Shown piece after piece: positions 21,575 to 33,278 of a stretch of 64,000 bases of DNA. The notes under the pieces are model-generated. The model ran no database searches and was not told the DNA's origin. It saw only the letters and a program-made list of their open reading frames with translations. The DNA comes from Plantago major. Lineage: Eukaryota > Streptophyta > Magnoliopsida > Lamiales > Plantaginaceae. Location of the stretch: contig CM048840.1 of the NCBI GenBank assembly GCA_026545765.1, positions 19,844,765 through 19,908,764 of the forward strand. Direction: 5' to 3'. The position numbers were made by a program, and so were the translations under genes. How positions within the stretch are numbered: position 1 is the first letter of the stretch; every line of letters begins with the position of its first letter.

Positions 21575-24500
21575 ATGGCTCCTGATGCTTCTGATGCCCT
21601 TGCAGGTTCGTTCCTTCTTCTTCTTCTTCTTCTTCTTCTTCTTCATCCCTTTTCTCCATTCTCATAGTTGCTCTTCAAGAAAACAAAAGCCCACATTAAA
21701 GTTGGTATTTTTCTTGTTGCAGAAAGGGAAAAGGTTAAGACTTTCTTGAATGCCGCTTGTGTTGGAGACTTAGACCTCCTTAAAAGTAAGTACCGTGTAT
21801 TTAATTTGCTTTTGTTTCCGTCGGTCGGTGTTGTTTTTATGCTTCTTTGTTTCGATGATTATTGTATTTATCATGCACTTTGCAGCTAAGTACAGTAAAT
21901 GTGATGGAAAAATTAGTACTTTGCTTCGACTGGTGTTGTTTTTATGTTTCTTTGTATCCCTCATTATTGAGTTATTGTATTGTATCAATCAGTTTATAGC
22001 TAAAATAAAGTAAATTTGATGGAAAAATAGTTGATTTGTTTCGATGATTATTTAGTTATTGTAAATCATTCTGTTTATAGCTTGATATGAAGTAAAATTT
22101 TGATTGAAAAAAAAAGTTAATTTGCTTCAGTTGGTGTTGCCTTTATTTATTTTTGTTAATGTATCATTTGGTTTATAGTTAAAGTAAATTTGATTGAAAT
22201 ATAGTTGGGTTGCTTCAGTCGGTGTTGTTGTTATGCTTCTTTGTTTCGATGGTCACTGAGTTATCATAATGTATTGTTCAGTTTATAGCTAATGTAAAGT
22301 GAATTTGATGAAAACAATACAGAATTAGCACATCAACTCGATGATGGGAAAGGTTTACCACAGACTGTGGTGGATGTTAAGGATGCTAATCAGAGAAGTG
22401 CTCTTCACTTTGCTGCAAGGGAGGGTCAGACAGAGGTTTGCAAATACTTGTTAGAGGAGCTAAAGGTGGATGTTAATTTGAAAGACGAGGATGGTACTCT
22501 TCTATTGCTTAAATGGCTCATATTTTGTTCCCTTTTTAACGCTGGTGGATGATGTGATTTATGATTATTGTGTTTAGCTAGCATATTGGTTTCGATTGTG
22601 CCTCATAAGAACTGAGATATTGATGATCGGAAAGTGTTATTTATGATCTCTGTTTATGTCAGACATGGTTTTTTAAGGCTGGGAAAGTTTCTATCTTGAA
22701 TATCCTGTTTTGTATTATTTTGGTTGGTACTTATCTCATAACCATCAATAGCACACTGTAGCTCAATGCAAATCATATCAGACCCCCTGCCCTTGCAGAG
22801 CTCTCTATTTACGCATGAAATGGTGCACCTCACACAAGCTAAATTACTTTCGTAGAAACTGATTTTGCTGCCTGTTCTTAGTCTCCTATAATTAAAGAGT
22901 TCTGTATATGTAAATCTACTGTAGAGCTGCTTTTACCTCCATAATTCATCTTGAAATGGATGTCTTTCACCTGATTATTTATTATTGTCTTTTCACATGG
23001 TACTTGTATTGCTTTTAAAATGTTGCAAGTTACGCCGTCTTTTATAGCATCACCAAGTATATGCAAACATATTTTACGTTATAAAGTAAACACATTGCAT
23101 GACTTTGTACAATTTTTCATCATGAGCTTTCAGATAACCATTTTTTCATTTTGGTGATACTTGAGGTTTAATCAGTCATTGTTGTTTGGCTGCTAAACCA
23201 TGCCATTTGCTCTGCTAAACCATGCCACTGATGTTTGTGGCATGTTTGTAAATAATTAAAATGTAAATAGGCGTTGTATTGAGATCGGGAAATTGAATGC
23301 TTATCTAACTGTGGGTTTTTTTTTTTTTTTTTTTTCCAATGTGTGAAGGAGAGACTCCACTAACACATGCTGCGCGGCAAGGACACACTTCTACTGCCAA
23401 GTACCTCATAGACCATGGGGCAAATCCTTCTATACCAAGTGAATTAGGGACTACTGCTCTGCATTATTCAGCAGGGATAGGTAAAGCACTAATACCCCTG
23501 TTTGGTTTTAAACCAATGCTACAGTTTGCCTTGTGTCTGACTCAAATAATAGATCAAATATCGTTGTGTCACAATATCCACTATAATTTGGCACCTGCCA
23601 TTTTCATTTCTCAAATTCTTTAAAATTCACAGGATAAAATTACTTTATTTAATTTACTATTTATTTATTATTACTTTAGACAACTCGAACTAAAACAAGA
23701 GTTAACGCAATCATATATCTCTAAACTTCAATTAGACATTTCAGATAAAAATGTGGAACAAAACCATATGGATTAGCTTCGATTTGCTTAGAATAGATCA
23801 AAAGGATAATTAGACGCTTGGTTGTAGTGATTCTATACATGTTTTATGCTCATATAAGAATTTAGTTCAGAATTTAAACCAAAAGGCTAAATCCATCCTT
23901 TGTATTTTACTTGTGAATAGTGTCACGGAACTTGCATTGCGGTGCACTTATAATCTTTGTTTTTCACTGAAATAGTCAATGATTATCTTATCCTTGACCA
24001 CAGGAGATGTTGAGCTGCTGAAGTTACTTCTCACGAAAGGTGTAGATGTAGATTTGCAAAGTGATGCTGGCACTCCACTAATATGGGCAGCCGGTCATGC
24101 CCAGCCAGAAGCTGTCGAATTGCTATTGGAGCATAACGCCAATGTAAGCTAAATCTTTATTATCTTGAAAATTATGATATCAATTCTAAGCTATCACAAT
24201 TACTAGGTCATATGGGATAGATATGCTACGATTAAACGGTCATGTCATCTAGTAACGTTCTGGTAATGGGTTAACATGGTTTCTTTACAATAATGGGCCG
24301 GATAAAGTTTTTAGGGCTCCTGTGCAAATTTTTTAATATCATCTGTACTCTAGGATATAATTAAATTAAATTTCATAATGCAAATGCAAAAAGTTACACC
24401 TTAAAAAAAAGAAATTAAGATTAAAAAATAAAGTGGAAATTAAAACATAAAACTGGTTTTGATTTTGGACTCTCATTTTTCAAATATATCCATAATCTAA

Positions 24501-27500
24501 CGTAGAGACGTAGAGTAGAGTGTAGGGATGCGGTTAAAATGGATTGTGTGTAATGTCATGTTAGATTTTGTAATAATACACCTTGAAGTTCGAGCATTCC
24601 TTATACTACGTGCATACTTTAATTTCTTAATGAATTTATTTTGAGTAAGTCTCCTGAGAGACGGTCGCTAGATAATTTATCTAGAGATGAACCTATATTG
24701 TCAATAAAATCAGCAATGTTATTAATTAAAACATCTATGTTCTCAACATTGGTGTTTTTTCATATTACAACAAGATTTCTTTCGTTAACAACATAAACGT
24801 TTTGATTAATAACATGGATTATTTTATTGATAACATAAGGTGTCTCTAGATAAATTATCTAGAGACCGTCTCCTATGAGACTTTGTGATTTATTTTGGCG
24901 GTTGTGCAAAAAGAAAGAAAATATTTAAGTGAAAAACTAATGTTTACCTTTAATAAATATAAATGATTTAAGTGAGTTTTATAATGTTTGACACTAAATG
25001 CAAAGGTTTTTATATGATTTGTTTCAATTAATAAAAAAATGATCATTGTTTAACGTTTATAGATCATCACATCGAAACTAATTAAATTTTATAGAAACAT
25101 AGTGAAACATAAATTATTAAAGAATACATATATTTAACGAGTACAACAAACAAACAAATCTATACAAAACCTATAAATATTTCTAAAAGTCCACTATTTG
25201 CATATATAAAATGGGCCCCCAAATCTGTTGGGCCCAATGCGGAGGGCCTCCTCGCACATGTTCAGATCCGGCCCTGCACTTAGTTTAGTTTATTATTTAT
25301 TGTCCATGCATAAATTTTTTTCTCTTGTTGAACATTAGTAATCTCAGTTGGTTTCGCTATGTTTGAGTATTGAGGCTTGATTCAAATTAAAGTATTTATT
25401 GTTAAAGTACTAATGTAACTTCGTGGAATATAATGTCTAATATAACATAACTTACTTTATCACATTGAAAGTTTGGTGCATAACTATATTTTTTCGATCT
25501 TATTGCAGCCTAATCTTCAAACTGAAGATGATATTACTCCACTACTATCAGCTGTTGCTGCAGGTTCATCAGCATGCGTGGAATTGTTAATAAAGGTTGT
25601 TTGAGTAAATAATGTTTCCAGCAAATTTGTTGAACTGGTTCATCACTAATCATATTGTCCCTCACCTTTTAAAGTGTTACCTTCTGTGATGTAGGCTGGT
25701 GCAAAAGTGAATGTTACTGCAGGTGGAGCAACACCGTTGCATATTGCAGCTGATGGTGGCAGCGCTGATATTATAAAATGCTTATTAGAAGCTGGAGCTG
25801 ATCCTAATGCACCAGATGAGGTAATTTCAGGAAAACTGATCAATTGAGACCAGCTTATTCCATTTAGTTATTTGTTTTTACAAGAATTCAGCTCTCTTTC
25901 TTAATTTTCTAATTTGCCCATATACAAAAGCATCAAATGTATACACATTTAAACTGTATGCATGTATCCTTTACAATATGCTAAAATTGTAACTCAATGC
26001 AGTTATGTTTTCTTGTGGAATTGACTGAATTGTAACTCAATGCAGCTAGTGAATCTATAAGAAGGGGGTGAGGGAGGGTTGTTAATTGAGAAATTTCAAA
26101 CATTGAGGGGAAAATAAAAGAAAACGGAAAATACGTTACTTTGCAGTCGTTGCTATCTTTCAGGGCAATAGTACACAGTGCTTATTCATTAGACTGGAAA
26201 AGCATTTTTTTTAATGATTTTTTTGGAAAACGGATAGTATGTAGCCATAACATAGACTATTCCTTTTCTTGGTTAGTAGATTTTGATAGAACATAACGGG
26301 ATTTCTCGTCATTAAAATCTTTTTAACACGTGCCTTATTGATGTTTCTCCATGCTGCAGGACGGTTCAAAGCCAATACAGGTGGCAGCTGCAAGAGGAAA
26401 CAGAATTGCTGTTGAGCTTCTTTTTCCTGTATCTTTGCAAATTCCACACGTTCCGGAGTGGAGTGTCGATGCAATTCTTGAACACATGCAATCTGAAACA
26501 GTAAGAAACGAGAAACTTTTATTTTATTAGTTGTATGACGATCATCTTTGCTGCCATAAATTTACATTCCAGGTCTATCCTAGTTTATCATTTACAAATT
26601 GCCCTCTTAGAAAAACTGAATTTCTTGAATGGAACTTGTACTTCTGCATATTTCTGATAGATACCAAATATGTTGCTAACTTACACAAAAAATGGTTCAA
26701 TTATTTATTTGTTTTGTGTGGTGTCCTTTTTTTTCCCTTTATGTTTTCAAAACCAATTTTGCATGTTCTTAGATATTTATGTTTGATGGTACTTATTGCA
26801 GGCTCAAGACAGAGCGGTAGAATCTCACAAGACTAAGGATGTTACAGCTCCAAAGAAAGACATACCTGAGGTTTTCACTTCTCAAATTACACTATCCTCT
26901 GTCATGACAGTCGTCTGTGCATTCAACTGCACTTTGCGTTTTTTCCCCAAAATCCTTTGATTCTCCTTGTTATGTTTCCTGCTTGTTAGTATATGTGGTG
27001 TCATGCATGTCTCTCTGTAGAATTTCTTGAAGGGTGCAAAGAGTATATTGGTTCATATCTTCAAAATCTGGATGATCTGATTTGTAGCCTTAGCATCAGA
27101 ACCATTCAAATTACTATGCCCCATAAACCCATATGGTTCTCTGTACAATTGGAAATCTAACCGAATTAGATGCTACTGGGGGCATAAGACAAGCACTCTT
27201 TATGCTTGACTAGGGGTGGGCTAAATGCTCCGATCTGAAAAACCGATATGAAAATCCGGTAATCCGATCTGAACCACTCCGATCCTAAAACTTCAGATCG
27301 GATTTCGGATTAAGGTTTTTTAGATTTTCGGATTTTGGTTAACCGATCCGAATATCCGTGGATTATCCGATCCAATCCAATATTTATGTTTTTAAACATT
27401 GTTTTACTAGAATTAAAGTAAAAACCAAGGTATAAAATATATATATACCCCTTAGGCGGTGAAGCCCTCGTCAGAAGTTGCTCAGGAATTCTACGTCGAT

Positions 27501-29254
27501 TTAGATGACAATTTTTTTGAACTTTAAACTTAAATGTTAGCATTATTTTGGCTGATATATAATATTTCATCATTTCAAACTCTTATATGAAAGCACATGT
27601 AATATTTAGTATTTTATTATTTTTGGACGCTCAACTTTGTTATGTCACTTGTAATTTTCTACTATATCGATTTTCTAATTATATTTTCAAGGCATAAAAT
27701 TAGAAACATGGAAAAAAATTAGATTATATTGCAAAATTCCGGATTATCGGATTGGGACGGATTTAACCGATCCGATATCGGATTAATCCGAAAACGATCC
27801 GTAAACTTCGGATTGGATTACGGATTGATATGTTATTGATCCGAATCCGAAAAATTGGATTGGATTGGTTCGGATTAATCCGATGCCCACCCCTACGCTT
27901 GACAATAGTCATCGAACTGCAGAATAGTTTGGTTTTGTCACATTAAGCATCAACTTAGGGTGTGATGTGATGTGATGTGATGTGATGATAACGTTTCATG
28001 GTTCCAAATGAAGTCTATGTGTAACTTGAAAGTCTTGAATATGCCAACAGTTGGCTAGCTCATTGATGTTACTATCCTTCTGGCTTCTGCGTTTATTTAC
28101 TTTGGAGTGCATCTTTTGACCACCTTGGATCGAGATTTACTATTAAGTACCAGTTTTGCATGTTCAACTCGTTTCAGTCCCACAATCATAAGAATTGACA
28201 TTGCATAAAGTGTATTACCTTCCTTTTCGTCTGAATATAACAGTGGTCCATGTGCTTTTATTTATAGGACTTGTTAAAACATAGTACTGATAGTGGATTC
28301 TTACAATTTCGATATTCATTTTTACTGCTATTTTATGTGCAACTTTTAGGTTACAGCTGAGGCCAAGAAGAAAGCTGCTGAAGCCAAGGCGAGAGGTGAT
28401 GATGCTTTTAAAAGGAAAGATTGCATGACTGCCATTGATGCTTATACACAGGTTTCTACTTCCCCTCATGTAGCTTACAATGTTGATTTCTGTAGTCATC
28501 AACTATAATTGTTCCATATATAAATAAATATATTGAATTGACACATGGGTATGACGAGTAAACAGGCAAGTAATACTGTAAAACTGATCTACTGCTTAAC
28601 AATTTTTTTTTTTTTTACCTAAACATGGGTAAACCCTTACATGTGGGCCAGAAAGATTTTCTAATGTTTGTGAGGGTCTTATCCTCTTGATTTTGCAGGC
28701 AATTGATTTTGACCCAACAGATGCCACATTGCTCTCTAATAGAAGCCTGTGTTGGATCCGTTTGGGCCAGGCTGATCAAGCTTTGGCAGATGCGAGGGCA
28801 TGTAAGGCTCTCAGACCAGATTGGCCTAAAGCTTGTTATCGAGAAGGTGCTGCTCTTCGTCTGCTCCAGGTGAAGTGTTCATTTTTTAAGTACAAAGATT
28901 CAAAATTTCAAGAACTTGTCCAGGTCTCTTTAATGTTTATCTCTATTTGTCTCAACTTTTAACACTTCTACAATCAAATTTTCAGAAGTTTGAAGATGCA
29001 GCAAATGCTTTTTATGACGGAGTCCAGCTCCAGCCTGAAAATATGGAGCTCGTAACTGCTTTCAGGTACATCGATCATTCTCAAACACCAAGGTTTCTGA
29101 ATGTTGCCAAAATACAACTGGTTATAGTCTTACCTGAAAGAAAAACCACGATTTGTGTTTGTTTATTGGCTAAATTTATGTCTTTGATTGTGGTTGCAGG
29201 GAAGCTGTTGAAGCTGGAAGAAAATTTCATGCCGCACAGCAATCAAAAGATTGA
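21575..29254 (+). CDS. TPR10: Ankyrin-repeat plus TPR protein, TPR10-like, 13 exons
   Basis: Exons, joined by GT-AG introns: 21575-21605, 21723-21785, 22323-22493, 23349-23480, 24004-24143, 25509-25595, 25695-25820, 26360-26500, 26802-26870, 28350-28451, 28699-28869, 28986-29065, 29200-29254. The total is 455 residues and all phases agree. About residues 45-270 form ankyrin repeats (e.g. RSALHFAAREGQTEVCKYLL, TPLTHAARQGHTSTAKYLI, TPLHIAADGGSADIIKCLL). A linker with an Ala/Lys helix follows. About residues 310-435 form TPR repeats (ARGDDAFKRKDCMTAIDAYT, LLSNRSLCWIRLGQADQAL). The order matches Arabidopsis TPR10 (At3g04710). Such TPRs often bind the C-termini of Hsp90/Hsp70 chaperones (inference). 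Introns carry a MULE-type MITE and a hAT-type element. Confidence 0.92.
24644..24887. mobile_element. MULE-type MITE in an intron of the TPR10-like gene
   Basis: A 244-bp element with inverted ends AGTAAGTCTCCTGAGAGACGG and the complement of CACAAAGTCTCATAGGAGAC, each followed by a TCTAGATAATTTATCTAGA palindrome. It is flanked by the 10-bp direct repeat ATTTATTTTG at 24634-24643 and 24888-24897. A 9-10 bp duplication suggests a Mutator-like family. Related copies lie at 58398-58453 and 58622-58873. Confidence 0.8.
27211..27895. mobile_element. Non-autonomous hAT-type element in an intron of the TPR10-like gene
   Basis: A 685-bp element with terminal inverted repeats TAGGGGTGGGC and GCCCACCCCTA, flanked by 8-bp repeats TGCTTGAC (27203-27210) and CGCTTGAC (27896-27903), with one mismatch. 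Both ends are dense in CCGAT/ATCGG motifs and there is no transposase. It sits in the intron between exons 9 and 10. Confidence 0.88.
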
Positions 29255-31172
29255 TGAGGACGCACCAGCTCAGCATGTTATGGATCTATTAAGGCAACGA
29301 GCAAAGTCTTGTTCTGTGACTAAAGGAAAAGATGAAACATGGTTTGCATATGTAACTCTAGAGTTGCTTCGTCTTGCTGTAAAGATCATGGAGGACTGGA
29401 GGTCATCGAATGACTCAGAGATGACAATTTGACTTGATTTATTTTTTCTTTCTAGTTTTACTCTTTTCAGGACAAAGATTGCTGTATGATTAATACTCGC
29501 TCTATTTTAGTCTGTCCTAATGGATTACTATACAATTTTGTTTGTTTGGTGAACTTGAAGTGTCAACCTGTGCAAAACTACAGTACACATGCTGTTAGAA
29601 CATGGAATCAAGATTCCTGACCGCACTCGCATACACTGCAATGCAGGACAGTGAGCACTGTACCAGCAACAAACACGTAATGAACTGTTTTACTGACAAT
29701 GTTAACCTGAACAATCACAAACCAGTAACTTTTGACAGTATTGCATTTCAACGGACAGGAGCTTAGCCCACAAACTGTAATAAGCAGCAAAAACATGCTT
29801 CTTGCACAAAAGTTCTTGAGCGGAAGGGAGTGTCAGCCGAGGAAATTTTGACAGTGAAAAATGCTCAGGTTTAAAACCAAGTCTAGACGAGGTTTCAATT
29901 CGTACTCTCTTAGCAATTGGGTACAGTACATAAATGTGTTCTCATACTGATTACATGAAACATGTCAATACTCATGGTGCCACTGATGAAACAACATATA
30001 GGAAAAAGCTTAAGCAAACAACATGACTTGGGTACAATAATGCAGGAAGTGTTTCAAATGAAGCATCTAGAGTCCAGACTGTAGCAACTATTTGAAAACG
30101 ACCTAATGGTATGAATACAAAACACCCAAGACATACACTAATGATTAACACTTGTGATGAATAAAGAAATCCATGATTGTGTAGATCCAGAACAGCAAAC
30201 TTCTTAATTGCTAGATCCAAGAAGATGAAGGCAGCATATGAAAATACAAAAACCACAATTGTTACTCCATGAGATCTATTAACTAAGCAGAAACATCAAA
30301 ATACCAACTTCCTTTGCCACAAATGTAATCATTTCTCAATCAAGCAACACATTCTTTGAGTCCATTACATTCAACTTCCACCAAATTTCTTGCAAGTACA
30401 TATAGAAAGTATAGAGCCACGGCCACGATTCACAGAAAATTATAATCATTCTTTTGCTCCCACAAGAACAATCAAGCAATTATAATAAGAACAAAATTCA
30501 TACATTTCAAGTCACAGTAATCTTCAGCGAAAAACACCATAAATCAAACCAAAATATACTCCATAAGATCCGTTGTACCATTAGCCAAGCCGAAACACAA
30601 AAACTCCGATGCGATTATCCAATTAAACAACACATTCTTGAATCCAGAACATTTCAGCTCATTCCAAGAGATTCCGTATTCATAGCAATAACCACAGGCA
30701 CCTAAGGAGACTACAATCCCAGCTTACAAACTATTTCCGGAAAACTGAAGTCACATAACAACTCTAATAGATAGATGCATATGAAATCTATGATTACCTA
30801 TATCCATAACAAGTCCTAATTGCTAGATCAACGAATAAACAAGCAAGAAAAAACAAAACTTTGGAATTTTCACCGGTAAACGTAACTTTACAATCGATAT
30901 TCCATAAGATCTGTAGTAGGCACTAGGCAGTAGCATTAACCAAGTAGAAATACAAAAAAGAAACCAACTGGCTCAGCCACAATTAAGCAACACATTCTTG
31001 ATTTTGATTCAAGATATTCCAAGATTTCAGCTCATTCCAATAGACTCTACCTTCTCAGCAGCAGCAGCAGCAGCAGCAATCAATACATGACACTCTAAAA
31101 CCAATAACCACCATGTACCAAGAAGACTAGAACGACACGAATTCTCGAAAACCCGTAAAAAAGATCCAACCT
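29255..31172. other. Spacer between convergent TPR10-like and PRA1 genes, with degenerate repeats
   Basis: It holds 3' sequences of both genes. Three diverged copies of a block around CCATAAGATC...TAAGCAAGTAGAAA...AAGCAACACATTCTTGA lie near 30260-30400, 30550-30680 and 30900-31050. The first and third also share an upstream piece, AATTGCTAGATC (30207 and 30818). A (CAG)n run is at 31058-31077. No gene was recognised. Confidence 0.6.
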
Positions 31173-31682
31173 TTACCTCACAACCGAGATCAACCCACCT
31201 TCCTCCGCCTCATTCTCATCCAGAAACAAATCCTCCGTCCCTCTAACCGCCGCATGAACCACAATCAACACAAACGCAACACACAACCCCACAAGCACAT
31301 TCAACCCCACATGAGTAAAAACCAAGGCAACCACAGTAACCAAGCTCAAGACAACCAATACAACACGATCACTGACGAATTTGCCGAACAAGACAAGTGG
31401 GTCGTCACGAAAGAAGTAGAGGTAGAGCCAGGCGAGAGAAGTGAGGAGGAAGACGAAGATGGAGAGTGGGTGGTAGACTAGGGTCAAGAAGAGGATGATT
31501 AGGGTGATGAGAGCGTAGTTGTAGCGGAAGTGGTTGAGGTTGTGGCGGATTCGGGAAGTGGCGTCGGCGTAGGTGGAGGGGAGGGAGAGGGTGGAGGTGG
31601 AGAAGAAGAGGCGCCATGGGCGGCGTGCGGCGGAGGATGGCGGTGGTGGGAGAGGAGGTTTTGGCCCGTAGTTTATTGCCAT
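31173..31682 (-). CDS. PRA1 family protein (prenylated Rab acceptor)
   Basis: An intronless gene of 169 residues. The start at 31682 (MAINYGPKPP) was chosen because the 32 upstream codons in the open frame do not look like protein, and PRA1 proteins of this group begin this way. After a Pro-rich N-terminus comes RRPWRLFFSTSTLSLPSTYA, then RIRHNLNHFRYNYALI, the PRA1 signature. Four hydrophobic segments in two pairs follow, with FFRDDPLVLFG between the pairs. The acidic tail is LDENEAEEGG. PRA1 proteins are endomembrane proteins that help Rab GTPases and cargo move through ER and Golgi. The motif style is closest to the plant PRA1.F group (inference). Confidence 0.9.
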   Translation of the reverse strand: MAINYGPKPPLPPPPSSAARRPWRLFFSTSTLSLPSTYADATSRIRHNLNHFRYNYALITLIILFLTLVYHPLSIFVFLLTSLAWLYLYFFRDDPLVLFGKFVSDRVVLVVLSLVTVVALVFTHVGLNVLVGLCVAFVLIVVHAAVRGTEDLFLDENEAEEGGLISVVR

Positions 31683-33278
31683 TCTTGCTTTTGATTTTTC
31701 GTGATGAAATGAATTGTGTAGAGAAGAATGGGGATGGATATTCAAAGAGTAATTATTTGAGTCAATGCCGAGGGTCAAGCTGACACACGTCGTACCTGAA
31801 ATGAAATGGGCGATTAATCTCTCTGTATAGAGAATGATTGGTGATCAGAAAATTTATTGATGCTAAAATAACCTTTGTCCAATGCTAAGTATTGTAATTG
31901 TAAGTATATGTATAATGTTTTAAACAATATTACTAATATTTTATGAGTGTACATTTTATATCATTTTTTATGTACATGTATATCGTCAATGTCTTTAGTG
32001 AAATTTTAATGTTTTTTGTTATGACTGTAATGTTTGTCCGTCTCTTTAGTCTCCCAATAATATCATCTCTCATGATGCTTACTAAGACTTACAAGGATTT
32101 GTTCTTTTACAAAATGGATTAAGCTCAAAGTTTTATTTATTTATTTTTTAATCTCTTTTTTTTTCCTTTCCAAATTAAGATACTTTTGTAACCGCCGGAA
32201 ATTCAGTAAAGGAATTTGTGCATTTTAGAGTGGAGTTCGTGGAGTTCGTGTAGTTCGTGGATCGTTAAACCAATCTTCAATCTTTTGCGGCTCCACCCAC
32301 CACAATAACCAAGCCGTGCCAATTAACTTTCGTATTTAAAAGGATTTGCTCTTTACAGATAATTAAGCTTAAAGTTATAATGTGCAGAAGGAAAACTGAA
32401 CTAGAAAGATAATTTATGGAGCGGTTTAGTATGGTCGACGACATTAAGGTAGATCAATTTTGAAGATATTAGTAATAAATTTGGATGTTCTTAGGAAATA
32501 GGTGAGATTAGTAAAAATGGAAATATTTTGTAATTTTGGCTCTCAACATTCATATCTACCTAATTTGGAGAAGATTAGAATTTGATATTAGGTCACCAAT
32601 AGTTGATGCTTATAAAATGTAATTAGTACTAGTAGTAACCAATTGCACCATCCACACAAGGTAGTTTCTTTCTCCTTTCAGTAGTTGATGCTTGATACAT
32701 CTGTGTTGGATATCTGTTTCAATTATCGTCTATTTGCGGTAGTAATACCATAAAAATCCAGTGTCACGTACACATAACACATGGCTAACACGTTTATGCA
32801 ACTTTCAACTGATTACAAAAGCTATACCACATCTGATTATAAGTTTCTGGTCCCGACATTCAATAGTGGCAAGGTTTTTGTACCTTTGTGAAGGCAATAC
32901 CACGTGAGATGACTTTAATACAAACATAATGCGTATAAATTCATTGATTCCTATGGCACAAAATATTTTTCCAACATAAGTTCAAAGTAATTTGTGGATA
33001 AGTTGGCTTCGAAAATAACTGAAAATTCAAGCATCAGCGAGCCTGAGGGAGGAATACATTATCATATTACTGATTCTATCTCACCCAAAGACTCGGTAAA
33101 ATAAAAATAACACATCATGTTCATTTAGTACTATAATAAAAAGAGGCTCCAAATTGTTTCCAACATGGTGAAGAGCAAAATTGACCATGTAATAAGAAAG
33201 GAAACTAGAGAAACTAGGTTGACAACTTATAAGCTCAATTCTCCTTTTATATCTAGAATGGCAGGAAGACAACCAGAG
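31683..33278. other. Spacer upstream of PRA1 and downstream of DPH2; nothing recognised
   Basis: This is AT-rich sequence with a short repeated GTGGAGTTCGTG motif at 32231-32262. It should contain the PRA1 promoter on its left side and the DPH2 3' untranslated region on its right. No coding similarity, transposon ends or RNA gene were seen. Confidence 0.4.

Noticed and set aside
31683..31778. Upstream 32 codons of the PRA1 open frame
   Set aside because: They do not resemble PRA1 proteins, and the Met at 31682 gives the usual N-terminus.
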